Of a DNA stretch of 64,000 nucleotides, positions 38,649-48,749 are shown one piece after another. The stretch is taken from assembly GCA_019748055.1 (NCBI GenBank), contig JAIEQC010000002.1, positions 59,752-123,751 on the forward strand, in the 5' to 3' direction. The notes under the pieces are model-generated. The model did not search any database. It was not told the DNA's origin and saw only the letters and a list, made by a program, of their open reading frames with translations. Both the position numbers and the translations under genes were made by a program. This stretch comes from Caulobacteraceae bacterium. Its GTDB lineage: Bacteria; Pseudomonadota; Alphaproteobacteria; Caulobacterales; Caulobacteraceae. Each line of letters opens with the position of its first letter. Positions within the stretch are counted from its first letter, which is position 1.

Positions 38649-39799
38649 TGACTTCCGCACTCCCCGGCTTTGGGGCCGCCAACGTGAACGACAGCCCGAT
38701 CAGCCCCATCGAGGACATTCTGGAGGACGCCCGCAACGGGCGGCCCTACATCCTGGTGGACGCGGAGGACCGGGAGAACGAGGGCGACGTCATCATCCCG
38801 GCCCAGTTCGCCACGCCGGACCAGATCAACTTCATGGCGCGACATGCGCGCGGGCTGATCTGCCTGGCCATCACGGCCGATCGGGCGCGCCAGCTGCGCC
38901 TGCCGCCCATGGCCGCCGAGAACCGCGAGAGCATGGCGACCGCCTTCACCGTCTCGATCGAGGCGAGGGAGGGGGTCACGACCGGCATCAGCGCGGCGGA
39001 TCGCGCGCGCACGGTCCAGGTCGCCGCCGACCCGACCAAGGGCCCCGACGACATCGTCACGCCCGGTCACGTCTTCCCGCTGGTGGCGCGCGACGGCGGC
39101 GTGCTGGTCCGCACCGGCCACACCGAGGCGGCCGTGGACATCAGCCGCATGGCCGGCCTGACGCCCGCCGGCGTGATCTGCGAGATCATGAACGACGACG
39201 GCACCATGGCGCGGATGCCGGACCTGGTCGCCTTCGCCCAGCTGCACGGCCTGAAGATCGGCACCATCGCCGACCTGATCGCCTATCGCCGCCGCACCGA
39301 GCGCTACGTCGAGCGCGTCATGGACACGCCGTTCGACAGCGTCCACGGCGGGCCGTTCCGGCTGATGCTGTACCGGAACACGATCGAGGGCGTCGAACAC
39401 GTGGCCCTGGTCAAGGGCAAGATCGACCCGGCCAGGCCGACGCTGGTCCGCATGCACCAGGTGGACTTCGCCGCCGACCTGCTGGGCCACGTCGAGGCGC
39501 GTCAGAACTACGTGCCGGCGGCCATGCGCGAGATCTCGGAGCAGCCGGGCGCGGGCGTGATCGTCTTCCTGCGTGATCCGGACCTGAACGGACTGGCCGA
39601 GCGCCTGACGGCCGAAGCCAAACCGGCGGCGGCGGACCGGTCGCTGCGGAACTACGGCGTGGGCGCGCAGATCCTGCTGGACCTCGGCGTCCGCGACATG
39701 GTGGTGATGAGCTCCACCCGGCCCAATCCCGCCGCGCTGGACGGATATGGCCTGCGCATCGTCGGCTGGCGCGACATGGACGGAGAAGACAAATCGTAA
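38648..39799 (+). CDS. ribBA: RibBA-type protein: active-looking DHBP synthase with degenerate GTP cyclohydrolase II domain (RibBX-like)
   Basis: A 383-residue two-domain protein. The N-terminal 3,4-dihydroxy-2-butanone 4-phosphate synthase domain is complete: [43 protein letters not shown] followed by HTEAAVDI, and [12 protein letters not shown]. The C-terminal half aligns in layout with RibA ([20 protein letters not shown], then [15 protein letters not shown]) but lacks the three zinc cysteines of the HSECLTGDVxxSxRCDC motif and the RGxExRGIGL loop, so GTP cyclohydrolase II activity is unlikely. Such RibBX proteins are known from proteobacteria. A separate ribA is therefore expected elsewhere. 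The ATG overlaps the ribE stop. Confidence 0.9.
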   Translation: MTSALPGFGAANVNDSPISPIEDILEDARNGRPYILVDAEDRENEGDVIIPAQFATPDQINFMARHARGLICLAITADRARQLRLPPMAAENRESMATAFTVSIEAREGVTTGISAADRARTVQVAADPTKGPDDIVTPGHVFPLVARDGGVLVRTGHTEAAVDISRMAGLTPAGVICEIMNDDGTMARMPDLVAFAQLHGLKIGTIADLIAYRRRTERYVERVMDTPFDSVHGGPFRLMLYRNTIEGVEHVALVKGKIDPARPTLVRMHQVDFAADLLGHVEARQNYVPAAMREISEQPGAGVIVFLRDPDLNGLAERLTAEAKPAAADRSLRNYGVGAQILLDLGVRDMVVMSSTRPNPAALDGYGLRIVGWRDMDGEDKS

Positions 39800-40257
39800 G
39801 CGAACCCGCCCGCGTCCTGATCGTCGAGGCGCGCTTCTATGACGACCTGGCCGACGCCCTGCTGGACGGGGCGACGGACGCCCTGCGCGCGCGGGGCGTG
39901 GCCTATGACGTGATCACCGTGCCGGGCGCGCTGGAGATTCCGCCCGCCATCGCCCTGGCGGAGGAGGCCGGGCGCTATCCGACCGCGCCGCGCTATGACG
40001 GTTACGTCGCGCTGGGAACCGTGATCCGGGGCGAGACCTATCATTTCGAGATCGTGGCCGATCAGTCGGCGGCGGGGATCATGCAGCTGGGTCTGAAGGG
40101 TCTGGCGATCGGCAACGGCGTGCTCACGACCGAGGACGAGGATCAGGCCTGGGCCCGCGCCCGGCGCAGCGAGGGCGACAAGGGCGGCTTCGCGGCCCGC
40201 GCGTGTCTGGACCTGATCGACCTGAGGAAGCGGCTGCGCGTGGGACTGAACGGATGA
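39793..40257 (+). CDS. ribH: 6,7-dimethyl-8-ribityllumazine synthase with apparent ATC start codon
   Basis: A 154-residue lumazine synthase: [20 protein letters not shown] (with N-terminal beta strand), [34 protein letters not shown] and [20 protein letters not shown] match the family throughout. The conserved N-terminal strand lies upstream of the first ATG, GTG or TTG in frame (a GTG at 39898), and none of these occurs further upstream either. ATC at 39793 has GGAG exactly seven bases before it and gives (M)[14 protein letters not shown], so it is the likely start. It overlaps the ribBA stop. A start at 39898 would cut off about 35 essential residues. A sequencing error is the alternative. 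Confidence 0.88.
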   Translation: MVSEPARVLIVEARFYDDLADALLDGATDALRARGVAYDVITVPGALEIPPAIALAEEAGRYPTAPRYDGYVALGTVIRGETYHFEIVADQSAAGIMQLGLKGLAIGNGVLTTEDEDQAWARARRSEGDKGGFAARACLDLIDLRKRLRVGLNG

Positions 40258-40778
40258 GCGAAGCGAACAGCCTGTCGGCCGTGATGGCCCAGCTGGAAGA
40301 GGCGGAGAAGGCCAAGGCCGAGCAGGGCCTGACCGGCCGCCAGCGCCGCGCGCGCACCGTCGCCCGTCTGGCCGCCGTGCAGGCGCTGTATCAGATGGAG
40401 TTGGCGGGGGAGGGCGTCGAGACCGTCATCGACGAGTTCACCCGCCACCGCTTCGACCGCGACATCGAAGGGATGACGCTCGCCGAGGCGGACGAGGAGT
40501 GGTTCGCCGGCCTGCTGCGCGGCGTGGTGTCGGGCCAGGCGGCCATCGACAAGGCCGTGATCGCGCGTCTCGCCAGCGGCTGGAAGCTGGAGCGGCTGGA
40601 CGCCACCGTCCGGGCCCTGCTGCGCGCCGGGGCCTGGGAGCTTCACGAGAAGCGTGACGTGCCGCGCGAGATCGTCATCGACGAGTACGTCGAACTGGCC
40701 AAGGCCTTCTTCGACGAGGCCGAGGCCAAGTTCGTCAACGCCGCCCTGGACGGCGTGGCGCGCGATGCCCGCGATTGA
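40254..40778 (+). CDS. nusB: Transcription antitermination protein NusB
   Basis: A 174-residue NusB, the helical factor that binds boxA RNA with NusE for rRNA antitermination. It has an N-terminal extension of about 35 residues rich in Glu/Lys/Ala, then [20 protein letters not shown], the [20 protein letters not shown] helix and [20 protein letters not shown], the family core. The ATG overlaps the ribH stop (ATGA), and its 3' end overlaps thiL by 14 bases. The ribH-nusB-thiL order is common in proteobacteria. Confidence 0.96.
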   Translation: MSEANSLSAVMAQLEEAEKAKAEQGLTGRQRRARTVARLAAVQALYQMELAGEGVETVIDEFTRHRFDRDIEGMTLAEADEEWFAGLLRGVVSGQAAIDKAVIARLASGWKLERLDATVRALLRAGAWELHEKRDVPREIVIDEYVELAKAFFDEAEAKFVNAALDGVARDARD

Positions 40779-41754
40779 CGTCGCCGGAGAGTTTGAGACC
40801 ATCGAGCGGCTGCTCAAGCCGCTGGCCCATCCCGAGTATGCGCGCGGCCTGACCGACGACGTCGCCGTGCTGCCGTCTCGGCCGGGGTTCGACCTGGTGC
40901 TGACGCAGGACGCGATCGTCGAGGGGGTGCATTTTCTGCCGGATGACCCGCTCGATACGGTCGCCCAGAAGCTGCTGCGGGTGAACCTGTCGGATCTGGC
41001 GGCCAAGGGGGTCGAGCCGTTCGGCCATCTGCTGACCTGCGCCTGGTCTCCCCGCTGCGGCTGGCCCGAGCGCATGGCCTTCGCCGACGGCCTGAGGGCC
41101 GACCAGAAGACGTTCGGGATCGCCTTGATGGGCGGAGACACCGTCTCGACGCCAGGCCCGCTGACGTTCTCGGCGACCCTGCTGGGCTGGACGCCGAAGG
41201 GCAGGGCGGTCGGCCGGGTAGGCGCCAAGGCAGGCGATCTTCTGTTCGTGACCGGCACGATCGGCGACGGCAGGCTGGGTCTGCTGGCGACCCAGGGGCG
41301 CCTGAGACTGGAGCCGGAGCGGCTGACGGCCCTGGCCGAACGCTATCGGCGACCGTCGCCGCGCCTCGAGTTCGTCGAGGCGATCCGCGCGTACGCGACG
41401 GCGTCCGTGGACGTCTCGGACGGGCTGATCGCGGACGTCGGCCGGGTCGCCGCCGCGTCCGGTCTGGGGGTCGAACTGGACCTTGAGCCCCTGCCGCTCT
41501 CGGCCGCAGCCGACGCCTGGTTCCAGGGCCGGGTCGATCCCGAAGGGGCCCTGATCGATCTGGCCACCGGCGGCGACGACTACGAGATCGCATTCGCGGC
41601 TCCGGCCTCGGCCGAAGCGGCCCTGCGGCGCGAGGCGGAGCGGCTTCACCTGCGGCTGACGAAGCTGGGACGGTTCGCGTCGGGCGGCGGCGTCACCGCG
41701 CGCTGGGACGGAAAGCCGGTCCAGATCGCCAGGGCGGGCTTCACCCACGGCTGA
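40765..41754 (+). CDS. thiL: Thiamine-monophosphate kinase
   Basis: A 329-residue ThiL that phosphorylates thiamine monophosphate to the active diphosphate. Seen: [32 protein letters not shown] (metal-binding Asp region), [55 protein letters not shown] and [12 protein letters not shown], all in the expected order. The start at 40765 ([17 protein letters not shown]) lies inside the nusB end with a 14-base overlap. It completes the vitamin-related run ribD-ribE-ribBA-ribH-nusB-thiL. Confidence 0.96.
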   Translation: MPAIDVAGEFETIERLLKPLAHPEYARGLTDDVAVLPSRPGFDLVLTQDAIVEGVHFLPDDPLDTVAQKLLRVNLSDLAAKGVEPFGHLLTCAWSPRCGWPERMAFADGLRADQKTFGIALMGGDTVSTPGPLTFSATLLGWTPKGRAVGRVGAKAGDLLFVTGTIGDGRLGLLATQGRLRLEPERLTALAERYRRPSPRLEFVEAIRAYATASVDVSDGLIADVGRVAAASGLGVELDLEPLPLSAAADAWFQGRVDPEGALIDLATGGDDYEIAFAAPASAEAALRREAERLHLRLTKLGRFASGGGVTARWDGKPVQIARAGFTHG

Positions 41755-41763
41755 GGCAACGGA

Positions 41764-42204
41764 ATGTCAACGGCCGGCGGTCAAGCTGCGCCCATGATCC
41801 GCCGCAGCCTGCTGACCGCCGCCGCCGCCCTCGGTCTCGCCCCGCCCGCCCACGCGGGGGGCGAGGAGGAGGCCGCGAGCGTCGCCATCGCCGGGGTCGG
41901 CCTGCCGGTGATCGCGGGTGGGCGCGTGCGGAACTACGTCTTCGTCAGCCTAAGGCTGCATCTGGCGCGCGGCGCGGACGCGGCGGCGATCCGCAACAAG
42001 GACGCCTTCTTCCGCGACGCCCTGGTCCGCGCCGCGCATCGGACGCCGTTCACCGTCGCCGACGACTGGACCCGATTGGACGGACGCGCCATGTCGGCCT
42101 CCCTGCTCCAGGCGTCGGCCCGGATCGCCGGCGCCCGGCAGGTCACGCGGGTCGAGATCGTGGCCCAGTCGCCGCGGCGCCGTACGGGCGTCCGCGCCTC
42201 CTAG
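41764..42204 (+). CDS. Small exported protein, unrecognised
   Basis: A 146-residue protein with a signal peptide contained in PMIRRSLLTAAAALGLAPPA and an AHAG cleavage site. The twin Arg in MIRRSLL may indicate Tat export. The mature part reads VAIAGVGLPVIAGGRVRNYV, then FVSLRLHLARGADAAAIRNK and DAFFRDALVRAAHR, reminiscent of small FliL-like or membrane-anchored proteins but not assigned. A GAGG site seven bases before the ATG at 41764 supports this start; the Met at 41794 would give a tidier signal peptide. It lies 9 bases after thiL, so it is probably co-transcribed. The 181 bases downstream to hppA show no clear feature. Confidence 0.7.
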   Translation: MSTAGGQAAPMIRRSLLTAAAALGLAPPAHAGGEEEAASVAIAGVGLPVIAGGRVRNYVFVSLRLHLARGADAAAIRNKDAFFRDALVRAAHRTPFTVADDWTRLDGRAMSASLLQASARIAGARQVTRVEIVAQSPRRRTGVRAS

Positions 42205-42385
42205 AGTCCCGTTCATCGGGGCCATTGCGCCCATCGCCGGGGAATGGCACGGTTTCGCCGCAATTCCCCAAGGACGCATCGTTCGCGTCCGACGCGCACG
42301 GGGGGACCGGAAGGCGGAAGAAGGCCCATGATGGCCCGCCGCGCCAAGGGTCCGGGCGCTCCGACAAACAGGATTTGGAAACGCC

Positions 42386-44551
42386 ATGACGAACTATCTG
42401 TGGCTGGTCATAGCCGCAGGCGCTCTGGGGGTGCTTTACGGCGCCGTCCAGACCGCCAGTCTGATGAAAGCCTCCACCGGCACCGACCGGATGCGCGAGA
42501 TCGCCGCCGCCATCCAGGAAGGGGCCTCCGCCTACCTCAAGCGCCAGTACACCACGATCGGCATCGTGGGCGTGGTCATCCTGATCGCCGCCTGGCTGCT
42601 GATCGGTCAGTGGGCCGCGATCGGCTTCCTGATCGGCGCCGTGCTGTCCGGGGCCGCCGGGTTCGCCGGCATGCTGATCTCGGTCCGGGCCAACGTCCGT
42701 ACGGCGCAGGGCGCCTCGGAAAGCCTGGCGCGGGGCCTCGACCTGGCGTTCCGGTCGGGCGCAATCACGGGCATGTTCGTGGCCGGCGGCGCCCTGCTGG
42801 GCGTGGCGGGCTACTATGCTCTGCTGACGCTGGGCGCGGGCTTCGAGCCGACCAGCCGTGAGGTGATCGACGGCCTGGTGGCGCTTGGCTTCGGCGCCTC
42901 GCTCATCTCCATCTTCGCCCGCCTCGGCGGCGGAATCTTCACCAAGGGCGCCGACGTGGGCGGCGACATGGTGGGCAAGGTCGAGGCCGGCATCCCCGAG
43001 GACGATCCCCGCAACGCCGCGACCATCGCCGACAACGTGGGCGACAACGTCGGCGACTGCGCCGGCATGGCCGCCGACCTGTTCGAAACCTATGCGGTGA
43101 CCACGGTCGCCACCATGGTGCTGGCGGCCATCTTCTTCCGCGGCCAGCCCTATGTGGACGTGATGATGCTGCTGCCGCTGCTGATCTGCGCGGTCTGCAT
43201 CGTGACCTCGATCGTCGGCGCCTTCTTCGTCCGTCTGGGCAAGAGCCAGAACATCATGGGCGCCCTGTATCAGGGCCTGATCGTGACCGGCGTGCTGTCG
43301 GTCGGGGCCATCTTCGGCCTGTTCCAGTTCATGCAGGGCCAGGACCTTCTGGGACCGGTGACGACGTCAGGCGGCCTCGTGATCGAGCCGATGAACCTGT
43401 TCTGGGCCGGCATGGTCGGCCTGGTCGTGACCGCCCTGATCGTGGTCATCACGGAGTACTACACCGGCACGAACTATCGCCCGGTCAAGTCGGTCGCCAA
43501 CGCGTCGGTCTCGGGTCACGGCACCAACGTGATCCAGGGTCTGGCCATGTCGCTGGAAGCCACCGCCCTGCCGGCGCTGGTGATCATCGTCGGCATCGTC
43601 GTGACCTATCAGCTGGCGGGCCTGTTCGGCATCGCCATCGCCACCACGACCATGCTGGGCGTGGCGGGGATGATCGTGGCGTTGGACGCCTTCGGACCGG
43701 TCACCGACAACGCGGGCGGCATCGCCGAGATGTCGGGCTTGCCGCCGGAGGTCCGCCATTCGACCGACGCGCTGGACGCTGTGGGCAATACGACCAAGGC
43801 CGTGACCAAGGGCTATGCCATCGGCTCGGCCGGTCTGGGCGCCCTGGTGCTGTTCGCCGCCTACACCGAGGACCTGAAGTACTTCTCGTCCAATCCCGAC
43901 GCCTATCCGTTCTTCGCGGGTCTGGGCACGGTCGCCTTCGATCTGGCCAACCCTTACGTCGTGGTCGGCCTGCTGTTCGGGGGGCTGCTGCCCTTCCTGT
44001 TCGGCGGCATGTCGATGACCGCAGTCGGCCGCGCCGCCGAATCGGTCGTGGCCGAGGTGCGGCGTCAGTTCCGCGAGAACCCCGGCATCATGACCGGTGA
44101 GGTGAAGCCGGAGTACGGCCGTGCGGTCGACATCCTGACGTCGGCGGCGATCCGCGAGATGATCGTGCCGTCGCTTCTGCCGGTGCTGTCGCCGATCGTT
44201 CTGTTCGTCGCCGTCCTGCTGATCCAGCCGGACAAGGCCAACGCCTTCGCCGCGCTGGGGGCCATGCTGATGGGTGTGATCGTCACCGGCCTGTTCGTCG
44301 CGGTCTCCATGACTTCGGGCGGCGGAGCCTGGGACAACGCCAAGAAGGTCATCGAGGAAGGCTTCACCGACAAGAACGGCGTCGTCCACGGCAAGGGTTC
44401 GGAGGCTCACAAGGCCGCGGTGACCGGCGACACGGTCGGCGATCCCTACAAGGACACGTCCGGTCCGGCGGTGAACCCGATGATCAAGATCACCAACATC
44501 GTCGCCCTGCTGCTGCTGGCGGTGCTGGCGTCGGGCAAGCTGGGGGTCTGA
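42386..44551 (+). CDS. hppA: Membrane-bound proton-pumping pyrophosphatase, K+-insensitive type
   Basis: A 721-residue, roughly 16-span ion pump that couples PPi hydrolysis to proton export. Catalytic loops are intact: [40 protein letters not shown] and [17 protein letters not shown]. The K+-dependence switch reads [10 protein letters not shown] with Lys in place of Ala, the signature of the K+-independent class. The first span begins at the N-terminus ([18 protein letters not shown]). A strong hairpin 16 bases after the stop likely ends the transcript. It recovers energy from biosynthetic pyrophosphate. Confidence 0.96.
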   Translation: MTNYLWLVIAAGALGVLYGAVQTASLMKASTGTDRMREIAAAIQEGASAYLKRQYTTIGIVGVVILIAAWLLIGQWAAIGFLIGAVLSGAAGFAGMLISVRANVRTAQGASESLARGLDLAFRSGAITGMFVAGGALLGVAGYYALLTLGAGFEPTSREVIDGLVALGFGASLISIFARLGGGIFTKGADVGGDMVGKVEAGIPEDDPRNAATIADNVGDNVGDCAGMAADLFETYAVTTVATMVLAAIFFRGQPYVDVMMLLPLLICAVCIVTSIVGAFFVRLGKSQNIMGALYQGLIVTGVLSVGAIFGLFQFMQGQDLLGPVTTSGGLVIEPMNLFWAGMVGLVVTALIVVITEYYTGTNYRPVKSVANASVSGHGTNVIQGLAMSLEATALPALVIIVGIVVTYQLAGLFGIAIATTTMLGVAGMIVALDAFGPVTDNAGGIAEMSGLPPEVRHSTDALDAVGNTTKAVTKGYAIGSAGLGALVLFAAYTEDLKYFSSNPDAYPFFAGLGTVAFDLANPYVVVGLLFGGLLPFLFGGMSMTAVGRAAESVVAEVRRQFRENPGIMTGEVKPEYGRAVDILTSAAIREMIVPSLLPVLSPIVLFVAVLLIQPDKANAFAALGAMLMGVIVTGLFVAVSMTSGGGAWDNAKKVIEEGFTDKNGVVHGKGSEAHKAAVTGDTVGDPYKDTSGPAVNPMIKITNIVALLLLAVLASGKLGV

Positions 44552-44566
44552 TCCATCCCGACATGA

Positions 44567-44598
44567 AGAAGCCCCGGAGTGCGATCTCCGGGGCTTCT
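44567..44598. terminator. Perfect 13-bp hairpin after hppA
   Basis: AGAAGCCCCGGAG (44567-44579) and CTCCGGGGCTTCT (44586-44598) are exact reverse complements around TGCGAT. The stem is very stable; the tail CTCATTG is only mildly T-rich. It sits between the convergent ends of hppA and bamE and could serve both as a bidirectional terminator. Confidence 0.75.
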
Positions 44599-44646
44599 CT
44601 CATTGTGGGGCTGAGGCAGGATGCTGCGCCGACGGCGTCGATGAAA

Positions 44647-45120
44647 TCAGTCCGGACGGCGCTGGCCGGGGGCGTCCTCGTCCGTGCGGGGCAGCTGGCC
44701 GCGGCCGACGTTGCCGAGCAGCTGCTCCAGGATCGTCAGCTCGCGGCCGCGGGTCGGGGTCTCGTTGCGGTTCATGGCCAGTTGGCGGCCGTCGTCGAGA
44801 CCGAGAGTGCGCACGGAAGCGACCTGATCGCCTTCAAAGACGATCTCCGTCACCGACCGCTGGGAGACCTGCGGAAGGTTGAAGGTGTACTTCTCGGTCG
44901 TCTGGCTGATGTAGTACCAGATGTCGTCGCCCTCGAAGAGCGAGGTGGCCGACGGGGTGCCCAAACGGTCGCGCACCGTCGTCTTGGTGTCGGTCCCGAC
45001 CGCAACGTCGGCGGGGGCCGCTTCGATCACCTGATAGCCGTGGCTGCCGATGACGGGCGCGCAGGCCGCGCCCGCCAGAGCCAGGGCCCCGAGGGCCGAA
45101 ACGGTCAGAAAGCGGATCAT
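44647..45120 (-). CDS. bamE: Outer membrane assembly lipoprotein BamE
   Basis: A 157-residue BamE/SmpA family protein of the outer-membrane beta-barrel assembly machine. Lipoprotein signal MIRFLTVSALGALALAGAAC with Cys20, then the BamE fold: TKTTVRDRLGTPSATSLFEG, DDIWYYISQTTEKYTFNLP and VTEIVFEGDQVASVRTLGL. A Pro/Arg-rich C-terminal tail extends beyond the usual domain, as in other alphaproteobacteria. It is divergent from the ubiquinol-cytochrome c chaperone gene. Confidence 0.92.
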   Translation of the reverse strand: MIRFLTVSALGALALAGAACAPVIGSHGYQVIEAAPADVAVGTDTKTTVRDRLGTPSATSLFEGDDIWYYISQTTEKYTFNLPQVSQRSVTEIVFEGDQVASVRTLGLDDGRQLAMNRNETPTRGRELTILEQLLGNVGRGQLPRTDEDAPGQRRPD

Positions 45121-45206
45121 GGACCACTCGTCTTGAAACTGGAGGCTTTGACCTAGCCCGTGCGTCGTCCTAGTTCAACGCCGCGGCGGAAAAGGGGCCG
45201 CTGATC

Positions 45207-45731
45207 ATGCTGCAGAGACTCCTCGGACTGAAGCGCCGGCCGGACGCCGCTGACGGTCTGTACGCACAGGCGGTCGAGCAGGCCCGCGATCCGGCCTTCT
45301 ATGGTCGCCTGGGCGTCGCGGACCGCATCGACTCACGCTTCGACCTTTACCTGCTGCACGTGCAGTTGCTGATCCTGAGGCTGCAGGCTGAGGGCGACAT
45401 GGGGCGCGATCTGGCCCAGCGCCTGTTCGACGTGTTCGTTTCGGCTTTGGACAACGACCTCCGGGAGCTGGGCGTCGGCGATCTGTCCATCGCCAAGAAG
45501 ATGCGGAAGCTGAGCGAGCATGTGTACGGGCGGATGAGCGCCTATGAGTCCGGATTGACGGTGCCGGACGAAGCCGCGCTGGCCGAGGCGATCGCGCGCA
45601 ATGTGGCCCCGGCGGGTGAGAATGCGGCTGCCATCCTGGCGCGGTATGCGTTGGCGACGCGTAAGCGGCTCGCCGCTCAGTCGCTTGATCAGGTGATCGC
45701 GACGGCGGACTGGGCAGAGATCGCGCAATGA
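45207..45731 (+). CDS. Ubiquinol-cytochrome c chaperone (CBP3/UQCC1 family)
   Basis: A 174-residue helical protein of the CBP3/UQCC1 family, which in mitochondria helps cytochrome b assembly into complex III. Conserved stretches are YGRLGVADRIDSRFDLYLLH, VQLLILRLQAEG, LFDVFVSALDNDLRELGVGD and LSIAKKMRKLSEHVYGRMSA. It is an alphaproteobacterial core gene, usually found with bamE and the DUF177 gene as here. Its stop overlaps the DUF177 ATG (ATGA). Confidence 0.9.
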   Translation: MLQRLLGLKRRPDAADGLYAQAVEQARDPAFYGRLGVADRIDSRFDLYLLHVQLLILRLQAEGDMGRDLAQRLFDVFVSALDNDLRELGVGDLSIAKKMRKLSEHVYGRMSAYESGLTVPDEAALAEAIARNVAPAGENAAAILARYALATRKRLAAQSLDQVIATADWAEIAQ

Positions 45732-46240
45732 GCGGCGCGCCTCCCCTGAGCGAGCCGATCCGGCTGAACCAGATCGGCGCCGGCCTGACGCGCCGGATCG
45801 AGCCCGATGAGGCCCAAAGACGCGCCGTCGCGCGTTGGCTGGATCTTCAGTCCCTGGACGCCTTCGTGGCGGAGATGACGGTGGCTCCCGCGCCAGTCGG
45901 CTGGAGCCTGAGCGGGCGCATCATGGCCGACGCGGTGCAGAGCTGCGGTCTGACGCTCGCGCCGGTTCCGGCCCGAATCGACCAGACGTTTCGCATCGGC
46001 CTGGTCGAGGCCCGCGAGAACGACGCTTCTGAAGTGGAGGTGTCGCTGGACGACGACGCGCCCGATTTGATCGAAGACGGCCGCATCGATCTGGGCCACC
46101 ATGCGGTCGAGCAGCTGTCGCTGGCCCTGGACCCGTTCCCAAGGGCGCCCGGCGCGGAGTTCACGCCTCCCGAGGAGTCCGCTGAAATCTCGCCCTTCGC
46201 CGTGCTGAAGTCGCTGAAGCGCGACGGGGACGGCGCCTGA
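45728..46240 (+). CDS. DUF177 (YceD-like) protein
   Basis: A 170-residue member of the DUF177/YceD family, which is implicated in 23S rRNA accumulation. In many bacteria its gene precedes rpmF and plsX; here plsX follows directly but rpmF is absent. Conserved features: GAGLTRRIEPDEAQRRAVAR near the N-terminus, then VGWSLSGRIMADAVQSCGLT (the two Cys of some family members reduced to one), and a C-terminal DLGHHAVEQLSLALDPFPRA motif. The ATG overlaps the previous stop. Confidence 0.88.
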   Translation: MSGAPPLSEPIRLNQIGAGLTRRIEPDEAQRRAVARWLDLQSLDAFVAEMTVAPAPVGWSLSGRIMADAVQSCGLTLAPVPARIDQTFRIGLVEARENDASEVEVSLDDDAPDLIEDGRIDLGHHAVEQLSLALDPFPRAPGAEFTPPEESAEISPFAVLKSLKRDGDGA

Positions 46241-46330
46241 ACTTGACCTTGCGTCGTCGTATTGCATCCGGCGGGCGCACCGCTATCGTCCGCCGCCCGC
46301 GCCGGACCCGGCCCGAAGGAGGCCTCAGGC

Positions 46331-47392
46331 TTGCCTGATCTCGTCACCATTTCCGTCGACGCCATGGGCGGAGACCACGGCCCGGCCGTCACCGTGCCCG
46401 CCGTAGCGGCCTATCTGCGACGGGTTGGCGGCGCCGGCGTGCGCTTCCAGCTGCACGGGGATGAGGCCACGATCCGCGCCGAACTGGCCAAGTTGTCCTT
46501 GGGAGCCGACGCGGTTGAGGTCCGGCACACAGACAAGGTCGTGGCGATGGACGAGAAGCCCGCCCAGGCCATGCGCCGCGGCAAAGGCTCGAGCCTGTGG
46601 AACGCGATCGAGGCGGTGAAGGCCGGCGAGGCGCAGGCCGTCGTTTCCGCCGGCAACACCGGCGCCCTCATGGCCATCTCCAAGTTGATCCTCCGCATGT
46701 CGGCTCATGGACTGGAACGCCCGGCCATCGTCGCCAGCTGGCCCAACATGAAGGGCGGGATCACCGCCGTGCTGGACGTCGGCGCCAACGTCGAGAGCGA
46801 CGCCGAGCAATTGGTCGAGTTCGCCATCATGGGCGAGGCGTTCGTCGAGGCCGTGCATGGCGTGAAGCGGCCCAGAATCGGCATCCTGAACGTCGGATCC
46901 GAGGACATGAAGGGTCACGAGTCCGTACGTGAGGCGGCGCGGTTGCTGCGCGAGGGCGGCTTCGGCCTGGCCTATGAGGGCTTCGTCGAGGGCGACGACA
47001 TCGCCAAGGGAACGGTCGACGTGGTCGTGACGGACGGCTTCACCGGCAACATTGCGCTGAAGACGGCCGAGGGCGTGGCCCGCTACATCTTCGCCCAGTT
47101 CAAGGGGGCTCTGACGTCCGGCGTCATGGCGCGCACCGGCGCGCTGCTGGCCTTGCCGGCGCTGAAGCGCATGCGGCAGCGGATCGACCCCAGCGCGATC
47201 AACGGCGGGCCGCTGCTCGGTCTCAACGGCATCGTGGTGAAGAGTCACGGCGGCGCCGACTCGCGTGGCTTTTCGAATGCCGTGCGCATCGCCGTCGAGC
47301 TGGCACGCAGCGACTATCTGAACAAGGTCGGGGCCAATCTGAACCGGCTGACCGCCGTGCTGGCCGAGCCGGCCGAGGAGACTGCCAAGTGA
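46331..47392 (+). CDS. plsX: Phosphate acyltransferase PlsX
   Basis: A 353-residue PlsX that makes acyl-phosphate from acyl-ACP for phospholipid synthesis. It shows [47 protein letters not shown] sequence ([17 protein letters not shown]), [19 protein letters not shown] and [19 protein letters not shown]. The start is TTG at 46331 with GGAGG eight bases upstream, which gives [15 protein letters not shown], the normal N-terminus; the longer in-frame version from 46262 lacks support. The stop overlaps the GTG of fabH (GTGA). Confidence 0.95.
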   Translation: MPDLVTISVDAMGGDHGPAVTVPAVAAYLRRVGGAGVRFQLHGDEATIRAELAKLSLGADAVEVRHTDKVVAMDEKPAQAMRRGKGSSLWNAIEAVKAGEAQAVVSAGNTGALMAISKLILRMSAHGLERPAIVASWPNMKGGITAVLDVGANVESDAEQLVEFAIMGEAFVEAVHGVKRPRIGILNVGSEDMKGHESVREAARLLREGGFGLAYEGFVEGDDIAKGTVDVVVTDGFTGNIALKTAEGVARYIFAQFKGALTSGVMARTGALLALPALKRMRQRIDPSAINGGPLLGLNGIVVKSHGGADSRGFSNAVRIAVELARSDYLNKVGANLNRLTAVLAEPAEETAK

Positions 47393-48366
47393 GCGTGATC
47401 CGCAGCGCGGTGACCGGCGTCGGCGCCTATCTGCCCGAGCAGGTGGTGACCAACGCCGATTTGGCCGAGATCGTCGACACCTCCGACGAATGGATCGTCG
47501 AGCGGACCGGGATCCGTCAGCGCCATCGCGCTCGCGACGACCAGCCGACCAGCGACCTGGCGGTCGAAGCCGCGAAGAAGGCGCTGGCGGCGGCCGGCAA
47601 GACGCCGGCAGACGTCGACCTGATCATCGTCGCCACGACGACGCCCGACATGACCTTCCCGGCCACGGCCTCGATCGTTCAGCGCAAGCTGGGCGCGCCG
47701 ACCTGCATCGCCTTCGACGTCCAGGCGGTGTGCACGGGCTTCGTCTACGCCATCAGCGTGGCCGACGGCTTCGTGGCGCGGGGGAACGCCAAGTGCGCTC
47801 TGGTCATCGGTGCGGAAGAGATGACCCGCCTGATGGACTGGACGGATCGGACGACATGCGTCCTGTTCGGCGACGGAGCGGGCGCCGTGGTTCTGGAGCC
47901 CGTCGAGGGGCAAGGCACGCCGGCGGACAGGGGAATTCTGGGCTTCTCGCTCCGCAGCGACGGCACCAAGACGGACCTGCTCTACGTCGATGGCGGCCCC
48001 TCCACGACCGGCACGGTCGGCCACCTGCGGATGGCCGGCAACCAGGTGTTCCGCCACGCGGTCGTCAACATCGCCGAGGCCGTGACGTCCGCCGCCGAGG
48101 CAGCGGGGATCGAAGTGTCCGACGTCGATTGGTTCGTGCCGCATCAGGCCAATCAACGCATCATCAAGGGCGTCGGAGATCGGTTGGGCCTCGACGAGGA
48201 CAAGGTCGTTTCCACCGTCGCACGACACGCCAACACCTCCGCAGCCTCAATCCCATTGGCGCTTGATGCAGCCATCCAGGACGGCCGGATCAAGCCGGGC
48301 GATATGGTGCTGCTGGAGGCAATGGGCGGGGGCCTGACCTGGGGCGCCTGCGCGTTTCGCTTGTGA
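47389..48366 (+). CDS. fabH: 3-oxoacyl-[acyl-carrier-protein] synthase III
   Basis: A 325-residue KAS III that starts fatty acid synthesis by condensing acetyl-CoA with malonyl-ACP. The catalytic triad is visible: Cys in [13 protein letters not shown], His in [13 protein letters not shown], and Asn in [14 protein letters not shown]. The N-terminal [18 protein letters not shown] and [11 protein letters not shown] are typical. It starts with GTG overlapping the plsX stop. plsX-fabH-ihfA-merR is a standard alphaproteobacterial order. Confidence 0.97.
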   Translation: MSVIRSAVTGVGAYLPEQVVTNADLAEIVDTSDEWIVERTGIRQRHRARDDQPTSDLAVEAAKKALAAAGKTPADVDLIIVATTTPDMTFPATASIVQRKLGAPTCIAFDVQAVCTGFVYAISVADGFVARGNAKCALVIGAEEMTRLMDWTDRTTCVLFGDGAGAVVLEPVEGQGTPADRGILGFSLRSDGTKTDLLYVDGGPSTTGTVGHLRMAGNQVFRHAVVNIAEAVTSAAEAAGIEVSDVDWFVPHQANQRIIKGVGDRLGLDEDKVVSTVARHANTSAASIPLALDAAIQDGRIKPGDMVLLEAMGGGLTWGACAFRL

Positions 48367-48438
48367 AACGAAAATTGCCCTTTGAAAATCAGTCCACATG
48401 GCCCTTTATGGAGGGGACCTAAGGGCCTGGGAGGGAAC

Positions 48439-48747
48439 ATGTCCGGACCTCAGACCGTGACCCGCGCCGACCTGTGCGACGCGGTGCATGACGCCGTCGG
48501 CCTGTCGCGAGCCGAATGCGCGCAACTGGTGGAACGCACGTTGGACCTGATCGTCGAGGCGCTGGAGCGCGGCGAGACGGTCAAGCTGTCGGGGTTCGGC
48601 GTCTTTCAGGTGCGCGACAAGCGCGCCCGCATGGGCCGCAACCCGAAGACCGGCGTGCCGGCGGCGATCAATCCGCGTCGCGTCATCAGCTTCCGCGCTT
48701 CGCAGATCATGAAGAGCCGGGTCCACGACGCCCACCTGGCGGTCTGA
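48439..48747 (+). CDS. ihfA: Integration host factor subunit alpha
   Basis: A 102-residue HU/IHF-type DNA-bending protein. [20 protein letters not shown] at the N-terminus, [20 protein letters not shown] (the DNA-contact arm with the GRNPKTG motif) and [16 protein letters not shown] identify IhfA. The ATG at 48439 has a GGAGGG site 5 bases upstream; a longer in-frame start at 48382 is disfavoured. The merR gene follows within two bases. Confidence 0.95.
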   Translation: MSGPQTVTRADLCDAVHDAVGLSRAECAQLVERTLDLIVEALERGETVKLSGFGVFQVRDKRARMGRNPKTGVPAAINPRRVISFRASQIMKSRVHDAHLAV

Positions 48748-48749
48748 CC

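Noticed and set aside
42245..42259. TGGCACGGTTTCGCC upstream of hppA as a sigma-54 promoter
   Set aside because: The -24 part fits, but the invariant GC at -12 is CC at the required ten-base spacing, and hppA is not a typical sigma-54 target.
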